Positions 42,184 through 49,864 of a stretch of 64,000 nucleotides of DNA are shown here, in pieces. Within the stretch, counting starts at the first letter, position 1. Each line of letters begins with the position of its first letter. The notes below the pieces were generated by a model. That model made no database searches and was not told where the DNA came from. It was given only the letters and a program-made list of their open reading frames with translations. A program made the position numbers and the translations under genes. The stretch is taken from positions 1 to 64,000 of the forward strand of contig NZ_JBAKHX010000030.1 in assembly GCF_036906915.1 (NCBI RefSeq). The letters run 5' to 3'. The stretch comes from Phytohabitans sp036906915 (lineage in GTDB: Bacteria; Actinomycetota; Actinomycetes; Mycobacteriales; Micromonosporaceae).

Positions 42184-42534
42184 CAGCCCTCCCCCGTAAC
42201 CTCCGGTATCCCCCGCGGTGCTGACACCTACACAACAGTTGAGACGCGCTTGGGATTCCGTCTCGTGAGTCGAAAGTGTCACGAATGCCTGAGTAATAGC
42301 TGAGAGCCCGGTGCGTACTTGCTGTGCACTGCGCTCTATCAAGGGATTCGGCTACAACCTGGGGGCGGATTGGACGGCCACTGTGCACGTTTCGCCCAGT
42401 CAATGACATCACCTGGTGTTGGCCCGCACAGCGATCCGGCTCACTACCTGTCTGCGATCCTCGTCACTTCACAGTACGCACGTACGCCGTCGACGGTTCA
42501 GCGCTTGTTCAGGGCATACCCGTGGCGCGGCACA
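42184..42534. other. non-coding region upstream of the sigma factor
   Basis: About 350 bp between murQ and the sigma-factor start, with lower GC than its surroundings and no convincing gene. It should hold the sigma-factor promoter. A 16-bp string at 42349-42364 (cggctacaacctgggg) also occurs at 23209-23224 just upstream of the DAHP synthase start. Confidence 0.5.
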
Positions 42535-43458
42535 CTATGCGAGGTGAGCCAGGGCCCTGCGAACGTGGCCCGCCGAGCGTCCCAGCGCCGCCTTGGCACC
42601 GTCGACGTCGGCGCCGGACATCAGCGTCACGAGCGCGATCTTGAGGTCGCCGCCGGCCTCGGCGAGCGCCCGCTGGCAGTCCTCTTCGCCCCGGTCGGTC
42701 GCGGCCATGAGGATCGAGATCATCCGGCCGCGCAGCTTCGCGTTGGTGGCGACTAAGTCGATCATCAGGTTCGAGTACACCCGGCCGAGCCGGACCATGA
42801 CCGCGGTGGAGAACGCGTTCAGCACCAGCTTCTGTGCGGTGGCCGCCTTCATCCGGGTCGAGCCGGTGATGACCTCCGGGCCGGTGTCGACGCCGATGAA
42901 GACGTCCACCTCCGCGGCGGCCGCGGCGGCCGGGTCGGCGGCCACGAGCGCGCAGGAGGCGCCGTTCACCCGCGCGGCGCGCAGGGCACCCAGCACGTAC
43001 GGGGTGCGGCCGCTGGCCGCCAGGCCCACGACGAGGTCGCCGGCGCGCACCGAGGCGGCCGCCTCATCGGCCCCGGCCGCCTCATCGTCCTCGGCGTTCT
43101 CGACGGCGTGGTGCATCGCCTCGGGCCCGCCGGCGAGGTGGGCGCGAAACCAGTCGGCCGGGGTGTTGAAGGTGGGCGCCAGCTCCGCCACGTCGATCAC
43201 GCCCAGCCGCCCGGACGTGCCGGCGCCGAAGTAGTGCACTCGGTGCCCGTCCTGTATCGCGGCGACGGCGAGGTCGACCGCGGCGGCGATCTCGTCCAGT
43301 ACCGCCGCGACCGCCGGCGCCACCGCTTGGTCGGCCTCGTTGATGACCGTGAGCACGTCGCGGGTCGACATCAGGTCGAGGTCTTCGCTGCGCGGGTTCT
43401 GCCGCTCGGTGGGCGAGCCGATACGGACGACGGCTCGGCCGTCCGTATCGGCCGTCAA
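42535..43458 (-). CDS. murQ: N-acetylmuramic acid 6-phosphate etherase
   Basis: Enzyme of 307 residues that removes the lactyl ether from MurNAc-6-phosphate, yielding GlcNAc-6-phosphate, in cell-wall recycling. It contains a SIS fold with HYFGAGTSGRLGVIDVAELAPTF, GLAASGRTPYVLGAL, GPEVITGSTRMKAATAQKLVLNAFST and VYSNLMIDLVATNAKL. Length is normal. Start overlaps the murR-like stop by four bases, so regulator and enzyme are coupled. No MurNAc transporter or kinase is adjacent. Confidence 0.95.
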   Translation of the reverse strand: MTADTDGRAVVRIGSPTERQNPRSEDLDLMSTRDVLTVINEADQAVAPAVAAVLDEIAAAVDLAVAAIQDGHRVHYFGAGTSGRLGVIDVAELAPTFNTPADWFRAHLAGGPEAMHHAVENAEDDEAAGADEAAASVRAGDLVVGLAASGRTPYVLGALRAARVNGASCALVAADPAAAAAAEVDVFIGVDTGPEVITGSTRMKAATAQKLVLNAFSTAVMVRLGRVYSNLMIDLVATNAKLRGRMISILMAATDRGEEDCQRALAEAGGDLKIALVTLMSGADVDGAKAALGRSAGHVRRALAHLA

Positions 43459-44369
43459 CGCGACCGCCGGACGGAGGTCACCCGGTGCGACTGCACCGCC
43501 TCGGCGGTGACCTCCAGTGCCCGGCGGGCCTTGGTCCGGTTGCGGGCGGCGACCCCGACGAAGAGGCAGTCGACGACGGTGAGCTGGGCCAGCCGGCTGG
43601 CCATCGCGCCGGAGCGGTAGGTGGTCTCGCGGGCCGCCGTGGTGAGCACGAAGTCGGCCACCTCGGTTATCGGCGAGCGGGGGAAGTTGGTCAGCGCCAC
43701 GGTGGTGGCACCGTGCGCCCGCGCCTGCTGGAGCACCTCGATCACGTCGGAGGTGGTGCCGGTGTGCGAGATGCCGATCGCGATGTCACCCTTGCCGAGC
43801 AGCGCGGCCGAGGTGAGCGCCGTGTGTATGTCGGGCCAGTAGAACGCGGTGCGCCCGATGCGGTGCAGCTTCTGCTGGAAGTCGGACGCGACGAAGCCGC
43901 TGGCGCCGGCGCCGTACACGTCGATCCGGCCGGCGACGGTGATGGCGTCGACCACCTGCTCGCACACGGCGGGGTCGAGTTGCTCGGCGGTCTCTTCGAC
44001 GGCGCGCGCGTCGTTGAACGCGATCGTGGCGATGATCTGGGCCAGGTCGGCGCCGGGCGGGATGTCGCCACCGACGACCCGGGCGTCAGGCGGCTCGACG
44101 CGGCGGGCGGCCTCGGCCGCGAGGCGGATGCGCAGCTGCGGGTACCCCTCCATGCCGACCGACCGGCAGAACCGGATGACGGTGGCCTCGGAGGTCTCGG
44201 CTGCGGTGGCGAGGTCGGTGATCGTGCGGCGGGCGGCGTCGGCGGGATCGGCCACGACGAGGCGGGCGACGCGCTGCTCGGCCGGCGACAGCGACGGCAG
44301 CAGGCCGCTGATGTGAACGATCAGCCCGCTCGACTCATGCGTCGCAGAAACCTTCGTCGTCTTCGCCAC
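43455..44369 (-). CDS. murR: MurR/RpiR-family transcriptional regulator
   Basis: Regulator of 304 residues with an N-terminal RpiR helix-turn-helix (about 15-92: LSPAEQRVARLVV, ITDLATAAETSEATVIRFCRSVGMEGYPQLRIRL) and a C-terminal SIS sugar-phosphate sensor (about 135-260: DVYGAGASGFVASDFQQKL, DIAIGISHTGTTSDVIEV). Start is GTG at 44369. It is coupled to murQ and probably senses MurNAc-6-phosphate. A TGAAA/TTTCA inverted repeat abuts its start, consistent with autoregulation. Confidence 0.9.
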   Translation of the reverse strand: MAKTTKVSATHESSGLIVHISGLLPSLSPAEQRVARLVVADPADAARRTITDLATAAETSEATVIRFCRSVGMEGYPQLRIRLAAEAARRVEPPDARVVGGDIPPGADLAQIIATIAFNDARAVEETAEQLDPAVCEQVVDAITVAGRIDVYGAGASGFVASDFQQKLHRIGRTAFYWPDIHTALTSAALLGKGDIAIGISHTGTTSDVIEVLQQARAHGATTVALTNFPRSPITEVADFVLTTAARETTYRSGAMASRLAQLTVVDCLFVGVAARNRTKARRALEVTAEAVQSHRVTSVRRSR

Positions 44370-44372
44370 GGA

Positions 44373-44387
44373 TGAAACTTACTTTCA
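44373..44387. promoter_or_regulatory. candidate MurR operator
   Basis: TGAAACTTACTTTCA is an inverted repeat (TGAAA-N5-TTTCA) 4 bp upstream of the murR-like start. RpiR-family regulators in actinobacteria often bind such A/T-rich palindromes next to their own genes, and this one stands out in a GC-rich region. Binding is inferred. Confidence 0.55.
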
Positions 44388-44529
44388 GATTACCCGGACC
44401 GTCAACCGTGACCGTCAAGTACTGAGAAGGTACGCCCAACTGGGCGTGCGTGGGCGCCAGAATAGCGATCCAACCGTGCCATTCGCCTACCACGTTCGGC
44501 TCATCCGGCCCGGCGATACGGTGTGACGC

Positions 44530-45210
44530 ATGGCGGACAGGACGGTGCTAGTCACCGGCGGTACTGGCGGGCTCGGCGGCGCGGTCACGGCCGCCTTCGC
44601 GGCGGCGGGCTGGCGTGTGGTCGCACCCGTGCGGTCGGCGCCCGGGAAAGGCGGCGACGCGACGTACGTGACCGCGGACCTGAACGACGCCGCGTCCGTC
44701 GATACGGCGGTGGCCACCGCGGCGGGCGAGGCCGCCGCGCCGCTGCGGGCGGTCGTCAACCTCGTCGGCGGGTACGCGTCGAGCGGGCTGGTGCACGAGA
44801 CCCCGTTCGAGGATTTCGAGGCGATGCTCACGCTCAACCTGCGCTCCACCTACCTCGTGACGCACGCCGCGCTGCCGCACCTGCTCGCGGCTGGCGGCGG
44901 CGCGGTGGTGTGCGTGTCGTCGCGGGCGGCGCTGACGCCATTCGCGGGCGCCGCCGGTTACATCACCGCGAAGGCGGCGGTGCTCGCGTTCTCGAACGCG
45001 GTCGCCGCCGAGTACCGGCAGAAGGGTGTGCGGTGCAACACCCTGGTGCCGAGCGTGATCGACACTCCAGCCAACCGGGCCGCACAGCCAGACGCCGACC
45101 ACTCCCGCTGGGTACAGCCAGAGGCGATCGCCCCGGTCATCCTCCACCTTGCGAGCGACGAGTCGGCGCCGACCAGCGGTGCGGCGATCCCGGTCTACGG
45201 CAGGGCCTGA
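44530..45210 (+). CDS. short-chain dehydrogenase/reductase
   Basis: NAD(P)-dependent oxidoreductase of 226 residues of the classical SDR type. The cofactor motif is TGGTGGLG (9-16), VVNLVGG replaces the usual NNAG strand, and the active site has the Ser of VCVSSRAAL and Tyr-x-x-x-Lys in GYITAKAAV. Substrate is unknown. It converges with the thymidylate-kinase-like gene, overlapping it by 16 bp. Confidence 0.9.
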   Translation: MADRTVLVTGGTGGLGGAVTAAFAAAGWRVVAPVRSAPGKGGDATYVTADLNDAASVDTAVATAAGEAAAPLRAVVNLVGGYASSGLVHETPFEDFEAMLTLNLRSTYLVTHAALPHLLAAGGGAVVCVSSRAALTPFAGAAGYITAKAAVLAFSNAVAAEYRQKGVRCNTLVPSVIDTPANRAAQPDADHSRWVQPEAIAPVILHLASDESAPTSGAAIPVYGRA

Positions 45211-45860
45211 AGCTCCCGGCCGGCCGGGCCGCCCAGCACGCCCAGCTGCTCGTGGATCTGGCGGGTCACCTCGTTCGGGGTGCCGTTGGCGTCGATCACC
45301 CGAAACGTCGGATGCTCCGGCAGCGACCGGTACGCCGCGCCGGCCGCCGCGAGGTAGTCGACGGTCTCGTGGTCGGTGCCGCGCAGCTCGATGCGCTGGT
45401 ACGCCTCACCGGGGCGCACGTCGAGGAAGAACGTCACGTCCGGCCGCGGAAACACCGCATACGCCAGGCGGGCCAGCCACTCGCCCCGGCCGCCGCCGAC
45501 CTGGGTGCGGATGCTCGCGTACTGGCACACCGCGTACCGGTCCATCACCGCCACCTGCCCGGTGAGGGTCGAACGCAGTAGTGCCCGCGCGATCGCCAGC
45601 CAGCGCAGCCACGACTCGAACCAGAGTAGGCCGGTGCGGCCGAGCAGGTCTTGGGCGTCGCGCCTGCCGAGGTGGCGGGCCAGCCGCCCGAGCCAGCGGC
45701 GACCGCCGGCGTTCTGCCAGTACCTAGCGGGGATGCCGTAATCGGTCAGCGCGGTGGCGAGCCGATGGGCCTGGGTGGTCTTGCCCGAGCCGTCGACGCC
45801 GACGAGTGCGATGATGCGCGGCCGGCGAGGCGGATGGACGGTGGGAACCATGTCAACCAA
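45195..45860 (-). CDS. thymidylate kinase-like P-loop protein
   Basis: Nucleotide kinase of 221 residues. The P-loop reads GVDGSGKTT (about 21-29), followed by a DRY motif in VMDRYAVCQYASIRTQ and FFLDVRPGEAYQRIELR. This fits dTMP kinase, which phosphorylates dTMP to dTDP, but the sequence is divergent and may be a second, specialised copy, since the usual LID motif is unclear. The start may be 45860 or the ATG at 45851. The upstream gap to the SigF-like gene is AT-rich. Confidence 0.78.
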   Translation of the reverse strand: MVDMVPTVHPPRRPRIIALVGVDGSGKTTQAHRLATALTDYGIPARYWQNAGGRRWLGRLARHLGRRDAQDLLGRTGLLWFESWLRWLAIARALLRSTLTGQVAVMDRYAVCQYASIRTQVGGGRGEWLARLAYAVFPRPDVTFFLDVRPGEAYQRIELRGTDHETVDYLAAAGAAYRSLPEHPTFRVIDANGTPNEVTRQIHEQLGVLGGPAGRELQALP

Positions 45861-45895
45861 CGGTACTGAGGTGTCGCCACCTATTGTTAAAAAGT

Positions 45896-45920
45896 CCCTT
45901 TTAGCCCTTTAGAACCCTTT
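45896..45920. repeat. three CCCTTT direct repeats in an AT-rich intergenic region
   Basis: CCCTTT occurs at 45896-45901, 45905-45910 and 45915-45920, spaced 9-10 bp, about one helical turn apart. The array sits between the divergent thymidylate-kinase-like and SigF-like genes in the most AT-rich stretch nearby. It could be a regulator-binding array or part of overlapping promoters. Confidence 0.5.
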
Positions 45921-45999
45921 ATACATCGTCCTTTCGGCTAGATTTCTCGTGCCCATCTGGTTTATGGTCGGTATCTGATCAGTCAATCAAGCACGTTTT

Positions 46000-46836
46000 A
46001 TGGCCGTGTCCACAACTGACAACAGGGGGACCGCCGTGCCGACCACCGCCGTGCCGACCACTCCGCTCAACCAGCGGCACCACACCGATATCGCCAGCCA
46101 ACTGCTGGCCGTGATGACGTCACTGCCCGCGGGCCACCCGTCCCGTGCCCGGGTCCGCGATCAGGTGATCGAGGCCTGGCTGCCGCTGGCCAATCACCTG
46201 GCGAACCGCTTCGCCGGTCGCGGCGAGCCGATCGACGACCTGGCGCAGACCGCCACCGTCGGGCTCATCAAGGCCATCGACAAGTTCGACTCCGAGCGCG
46301 GCGTCGAGTTCGCCGCGTACGCGATACCCACCATCATCGGCGAGATCAAGCGTCACTTCCGCGACCGCACCTGGGACATCCGGGTGCCGCGCCGGCTCCA
46401 GGAACTGCGCCTGTCCATCTCAGAGGCGACCAGCACACTGCTCCAGTCGCTCGGCCGCTCGCCTACCGTCGCCGACCTCGCGGGACACCTCGGGATCAGC
46501 GAGGAAGCGGTACTGGAAGGGCTGGAGGGTGCCCGTGCGTACAACGCGGTGTCGCTGTCGACGCCGACCAGCGACGGCGACCGCGCCACCGAGCTGGGCG
46601 ACCTGCTGGGCAGCGAGGACGCCGAGTTCGAGCTCGCCGAGCTGCGGGTCGCGCTCGGCCCGGCACTCGCCACGCTCGACAAGCGCGAGCAACGGATCCT
46701 GACACTGCGGTTCTACGGCAACATGACCCAGTCGCAGATCGCGGAGCAGATCGGCGTATCGCAGATGCACGTCTCGCGGCTGCTCGCCCGGGCGCTCGTC
46801 AAGCTCCGCGGCCAGCTCGGCGAGGACGCGGCGTAG
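46000..46836 (+). CDS. SigF/SigB-type alternative sigma factor
   Basis: Group 3 sigma factor of 278 residues related to SigF and SigB of Gram-positive stress and sporulation control. Region 2 reads PLANHLANRFAGRGEPIDDLAQTATVGLIKAIDKFDSERGVEFAAYAIPTIIGEIKRHFRDRTW, region 3 SPTVADLAGHLGISEEAVLEGLEGA, and region 4 LRFYGNMTQSQIAEQIGVSQMHVSRLLARAL. Such factors are usually controlled by an anti-sigma RsbW-type kinase, but none is adjacent. The upstream region is AT-rich with CCCTTT repeats. Confidence 0.93.
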   Translation: MAVSTTDNRGTAVPTTAVPTTPLNQRHHTDIASQLLAVMTSLPAGHPSRARVRDQVIEAWLPLANHLANRFAGRGEPIDDLAQTATVGLIKAIDKFDSERGVEFAAYAIPTIIGEIKRHFRDRTWDIRVPRRLQELRLSISEATSTLLQSLGRSPTVADLAGHLGISEEAVLEGLEGARAYNAVSLSTPTSDGDRATELGDLLGSEDAEFELAELRVALGPALATLDKREQRILTLRFYGNMTQSQIAEQIGVSQMHVSRLLARALVKLRGQLGEDAA

Positions 46837-46883
46837 CGCTGGCCCAAGGTGTGAAGTCGAGCGGCCACGGGTACTCGTAGCTG

Positions 46884-47459
46884 ATGACCAATGGCGTTGA
46901 CGTAGGCCTGCTAAAGACCCTGAAGCGCGTTGCCGCCACGCTGAAACAGGCGGATGTGCCGTTCGTTCTCGGCGGGAGCTTCGCCGTCTACGCCCACGGC
47001 GGGCACTCCGGCGACCACGACGTCGACTTTCTCATCCGGGAGCGCGACGTCGACCCGGCGCTGGAGGCGCTGGTGGCCGCCGGCTTCACAGCCGAGCGGC
47101 CACCGGAGGACTGGCTGGTCAAGGTATACGACGAGCACGGTCACATGGTGGATCTGATCCACCGCCCCATCGAGACGCCGGTGACCGACGAGACGCTGTC
47201 GGGCGGGGTGATCCGCCCGGTGGACGCCATCCAGATGCCCTGCCTGTCGGCGACCCAGCTGATGGTGCACAAGTTGCTCAGCTACTCGCAGCACTACTGC
47301 GACTTCGCGCGCGGGCTGCCGCTCGCCCGGTCGTTGCGCGAGCAGATCGACTGGGACCAGGTCCGCAAGGAGACCGCCGCGTCGCCGTATGCGGAGGCGT
47401 TCCTGGTGCTGCTCGACCGGCTTGAGGTGGTGCCCCAGAAGACGGAGCTGTCGCGATGA
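46884..47459 (+). CDS. nucleotidyltransferase-fold protein
   Basis: A 191-residue protein of the nucleotidyltransferase (MNT/AbiEii-like) superfamily. FVLGGSFAVYAHGG (about 27-40) and GDHDVDFLIRE (with Asp46 and Asp48 as metal ligands) form the core; MVDLIHRP supplies a third acidic position. ATG at 46884 is the chosen start. It is coupled to the next gene by an ATGA overlap. Target unknown; it could modify RNA or protein, but antitoxin-type pairing is not evident. Confidence 0.82.
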   Translation: MTNGVDVGLLKTLKRVAATLKQADVPFVLGGSFAVYAHGGHSGDHDVDFLIRERDVDPALEALVAAGFTAERPPEDWLVKVYDEHGHMVDLIHRPIETPVTDETLSGGVIRPVDAIQMPCLSATQLMVHKLLSYSQHYCDFARGLPLARSLREQIDWDQVRKETAASPYAEAFLVLLDRLEVVPQKTELSR

Positions 47460-47701
47460 TCGACGAATACACCGAGGCCGCCGTGCAGCGCTTGCTCACC
47501 GAGCATGGTGGTCTCGCCGAGCAGGGCATCAAAGTAGTACGCCGGGAGCGGGTACTCGCGCTGTGCGGCGAGGTGGAGAGCCGCCAGCGCCGAGACGAGA
47601 TCCTGCGCCTGGTACACGAGAGCTTCCCGGACGTCCCGCTGTCGATCGACATCGGGGTGACCCGGGCGAATGCCCCGACCGAGGCGGAGGAGCTTCCATG
47701 A
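47456..47701 (+). CDS. small BON-like protein
   Basis: An 81-residue protein (MIDEYTEAAVQRLLTEHGGLAEQGIKVVRRERVLALCGEVESRQRRDEI...). The alternation of a helix, paired strands with a Gly between (LALCGEVESRQRRDEILRLV) and a closing strand (PLSIDIGV) resembles a BON domain, though short. ATGA overlaps at both ends tie it to the nucleotidyltransferase and the phosphoesterase genes. Function unknown. Confidence 0.7.
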   Translation: MIDEYTEAAVQRLLTEHGGLAEQGIKVVRRERVLALCGEVESRQRRDEILRLVHESFPDVPLSIDIGVTRANAPTEAEELP

Positions 47702-48408
47702 TCCGCGTAGCCGCGGTCGGCGACGTGCACATGGACCAGGACGTCGTCGGCCGGTTCCGACCTGCCCTTGAGCACCTGCCCGAGCAGGCCGACGTGCTGC
47801 TGCTCGCCGGCGATCTCACCCGACACGGCACCGAGTCCGAGGCGCGCTGCGTCGCCGCCGAGTTCGGCGGGCTGGGCGTGCCCGTGGTGGCCGTCCTAGG
47901 AAACCACGACCACCACTGCGACCAGGTGCCGCAGGTGGTCAAGGTGCTCACCGACGCCGGGATCGCGGTACTGGAGGGCGACAGCACGCGGGTCGACACC
48001 CCCGGCGGGGTGCTCGGTATCGCCGGCGCCAAGGGCTTCGGTGGCGGGTTCGCCGGCAAGTGCGCCAGCGAGTTCGGCGAGCCGGAGATGAAGGCGTTCG
48101 TGCGCACCACCAGCGTCACGGCCGAGCAACTCGGTGCCGCGCTGCGCGACCTCGACTGCGACGTGCGGGTGGCGCTGACCCACTACGCCCCGGTGCCGGA
48201 CACGCTCGCCGGCGAGCCGCCGGAGATCTACCCGTTCCTCGGCTCGTACCTGCTGGGCCAGGCCATCGATTCGGCGCCCACCGCGCTGGCGGTACACGGC
48301 CACGCGCACGCCGGCACCGAGCGCGGCACGACGCCGGGCGGGGTGCGGGTGCGCAACGTCGCCCACCCGGTCATCAAGCAGGCGTACAGCGTGTTTCACC
48401 TGGGCTGA
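47698..48408 (+). CDS. calcineurin-like metallophosphoesterase
   Basis: A 236-residue cytoplasmic metallophosphoesterase. Metal motifs are VGDVHMD, LLAGDLTRHG, VLGNHDHH, ALTHYAP and VHGHAHAG. ATG at 47698 overlaps the upstream stop by four bases; the long frame upstream of it is a shadow of the two previous genes. The operon of nucleotidyltransferase, small protein and phosphoesterase suggests a nucleotide-transfer and removal pair, but substrates are unknown. Confidence 0.88.
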   Translation: MIRVAAVGDVHMDQDVVGRFRPALEHLPEQADVLLLAGDLTRHGTESEARCVAAEFGGLGVPVVAVLGNHDHHCDQVPQVVKVLTDAGIAVLEGDSTRVDTPGGVLGIAGAKGFGGGFAGKCASEFGEPEMKAFVRTTSVTAEQLGAALRDLDCDVRVALTHYAPVPDTLAGEPPEIYPFLGSYLLGQAIDSAPTALAVHGHAHAGTERGTTPGGVRVRNVAHPVIKQAYSVFHLG

Positions 48409-48450
48409 TCACCAGGTTTCCGGGCCGCGACCCTCGGGTACTTCTCCGGC

Positions 48451-48594
48451 ATGGACTTACTTCTGTGGATTCTCGCAGTGATTCTCGTGGTCGCCGGCGT
48501 ACTCGCGCTGTTCCGCCGGCAGATCCTGTGGGGCGTCGTCCTCATCATCGTGGGGTTGCTCGTGGGCCCCGGCGGGGTCAGCCTCTTCACGTAA
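48451..48594 (+). CDS. GPGG-motif small membrane protein
   Basis: A 47-residue membrane protein starting at ATG 48451. Two hydrophobic helices (about 3-20 and 26-39) flank FRRQ, and the C-terminus has the GPGG motif (LLVGPGGVSLFT). This small family is widespread in actinobacteria with unknown function and is easily missed because of its size. It stands alone, 42 bp after the phosphoesterase gene. Confidence 0.78.
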   Translation: MDLLLWILAVILVVAGVLALFRRQILWGVVLIIVGLLVGPGGVSLFT

Positions 48595-48628
48595 CCCGCC
48601 AATATCCCTAATCCGTGCCGACTGACCC

Positions 48629-48695
48629 GCTGAGGTCGCCGTATCCGGGCAGCTACGTCCTCCCCGACGGTGGGGCCCGGTGCGGCGACCTCAGC
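48629..48695 (+). terminator. long structured stem between the GPGG and MHYT genes
   Basis: An outer 13-bp stem (gctgaggtcgccg at 48629-48641 with cggcgacctcagc at 48683-48695) encloses an inner CCGGGC/GCCCGG pair (48645-48650 with 48675-48680). It may terminate the GPGG transcript, or be a structured leader of the MHYT gene 70 bp downstream. There is no match to a riboswitch class I know. Confidence 0.5.
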
Positions 48696-48764
48696 GCCGC
48701 ATTCTGCTGGCAGGCGCACAGAATGTCCGGCTAGCCCGCCTTGTGGCATGACTGAATCGCCACC

Positions 48765-49637
48765 GTGGCCGAAATCCATCACCTCACGCACGGCGTGGTC
48801 AGTCCCGTCGTCGCGTACCTCATAAGTTTTCTGGGCTCGTTCCTGGGTCTCGTCTGCACCACGCGCGCCCGGGAGGCCCGCACCCGCCGCCGTCGCGCCC
48901 GCTGGCTGGTCCTCGCCGCGGTCTCCATCGGAGGGGCCGCGATCTGGCTGATGCACTTCACCGCGATGCTCGGCTTCGACGTGCCGGTGAGCCCTGTCCG
49001 GTACGACCCGTTCCTGACCGCTGCGAGCCTGGTGATCGCGATCGCCACCGTGGGTGCCGGGCTCTTCATCGCGGGGCACGGCCGCCGCTCCGCCGGCCGC
49101 GTCGCGGGCGGTGGGCTGCTGACCGGCTGCGGCGTGCTGGCCATGCACTACACCGGGATGGCGGCCGTGCGGGTGGCCGGGCGGATCGAGTACGACCTCG
49201 GGATGGTCGCCGCCTCCGGGATCATCGCCGTCGTCGCGTCGACGGTGGCGCTCTGGTTCACGGTCACCATCCGCGGCTGGCGGGCGATCGTCATCGCCTC
49301 GGGCATCATGGGCGTCGCCGTCTGCGGCATGCACTACACCGGGATGGCAGCGATGCGGGTGCGGCTGTGGCCGATGGGCGAGGGCCGGGTGGAGGGCATC
49401 AACCCGTCGCTACTGGTCGTGCCCATCACCCTGCTCACCTCGACCGCGCTGGTCGCCGCCGCGCTGAGCGCGCTTCAGGCCATGACCGAGGAGGAGTTCA
49501 CCGACCCGGTGACACCCCGGATGGGGCGGCATGCCACGGTCGCCCTCGACCTGGGCCGGATCCGGGCGCACCGCGACCGGCTCGCCCCGATCCGGCCCAG
49601 GTCGGCGAGTGAGCTGGCGCGGCAGCGTCTGGACTGA
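48765..49637 (+). CDS. MHYT-domain membrane sensor protein
   Basis: A 290-residue membrane protein with about seven hydrophobic helices. The MHYT motif occurs three times: WLMHFTAM (degenerate), LAMHYTGMAAV and CGMHYTGMAAM, proposed to bind copper and sense oxygen, CO or NO. The C-terminal tail is short, without the GGDEF or EAL output seen in many relatives, so any partner must be separate. Start is GTG at 48765. The last codons lie within the first copy of a 105-bp repeat. Confidence 0.87.
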   Translation: MAEIHHLTHGVVSPVVAYLISFLGSFLGLVCTTRAREARTRRRRARWLVLAAVSIGGAAIWLMHFTAMLGFDVPVSPVRYDPFLTAASLVIAIATVGAGLFIAGHGRRSAGRVAGGGLLTGCGVLAMHYTGMAAVRVAGRIEYDLGMVAASGIIAVVASTVALWFTVTIRGWRAIVIASGIMGVAVCGMHYTGMAAMRVRLWPMGEGRVEGINPSLLVVPITLLTSTALVAAALSALQAMTEEEFTDPVTPRMGRHATVALDLGRIRAHRDRLAPIRPRSASELARQRLD

Positions 49638-49863
49638 GGAGCGTAGCGACGAGGGAAGACGTTGCCTTTCAGCGCCGCGCGAGCGAGCCGACCCTAAGAA
49701 CCCAGGTCGGCGAGTGAGCTGGCGCGGCAGCGTCTGGACTGAGGAGCGTAGCGACGAGGGAAGACGTTGCCTTTCAGCGCCGCGCGAGCGAGCCGACCCT
49801 AAGAACCCAGGTCGGCGAGTGAGCTGGCGCGGCAGCGTCTGGACTGAGGAGCGTAGCGACGAG
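49599..49863. repeat. 105-bp tandem repeat, 2.5 copies
   Basis: Copies start at 49599, 49704 and 49809; the first two are identical and the third stops after 55 bp. The first copy contains the end of the MHYT gene, and the array runs to within 2 bp of the M23 peptidase stop codon. It fills the whole gap between the converging genes. The open frame across it follows from the period being a multiple of three and is not supported as a gene. Confidence 0.92.
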
Positions 49864-49864
49864 C

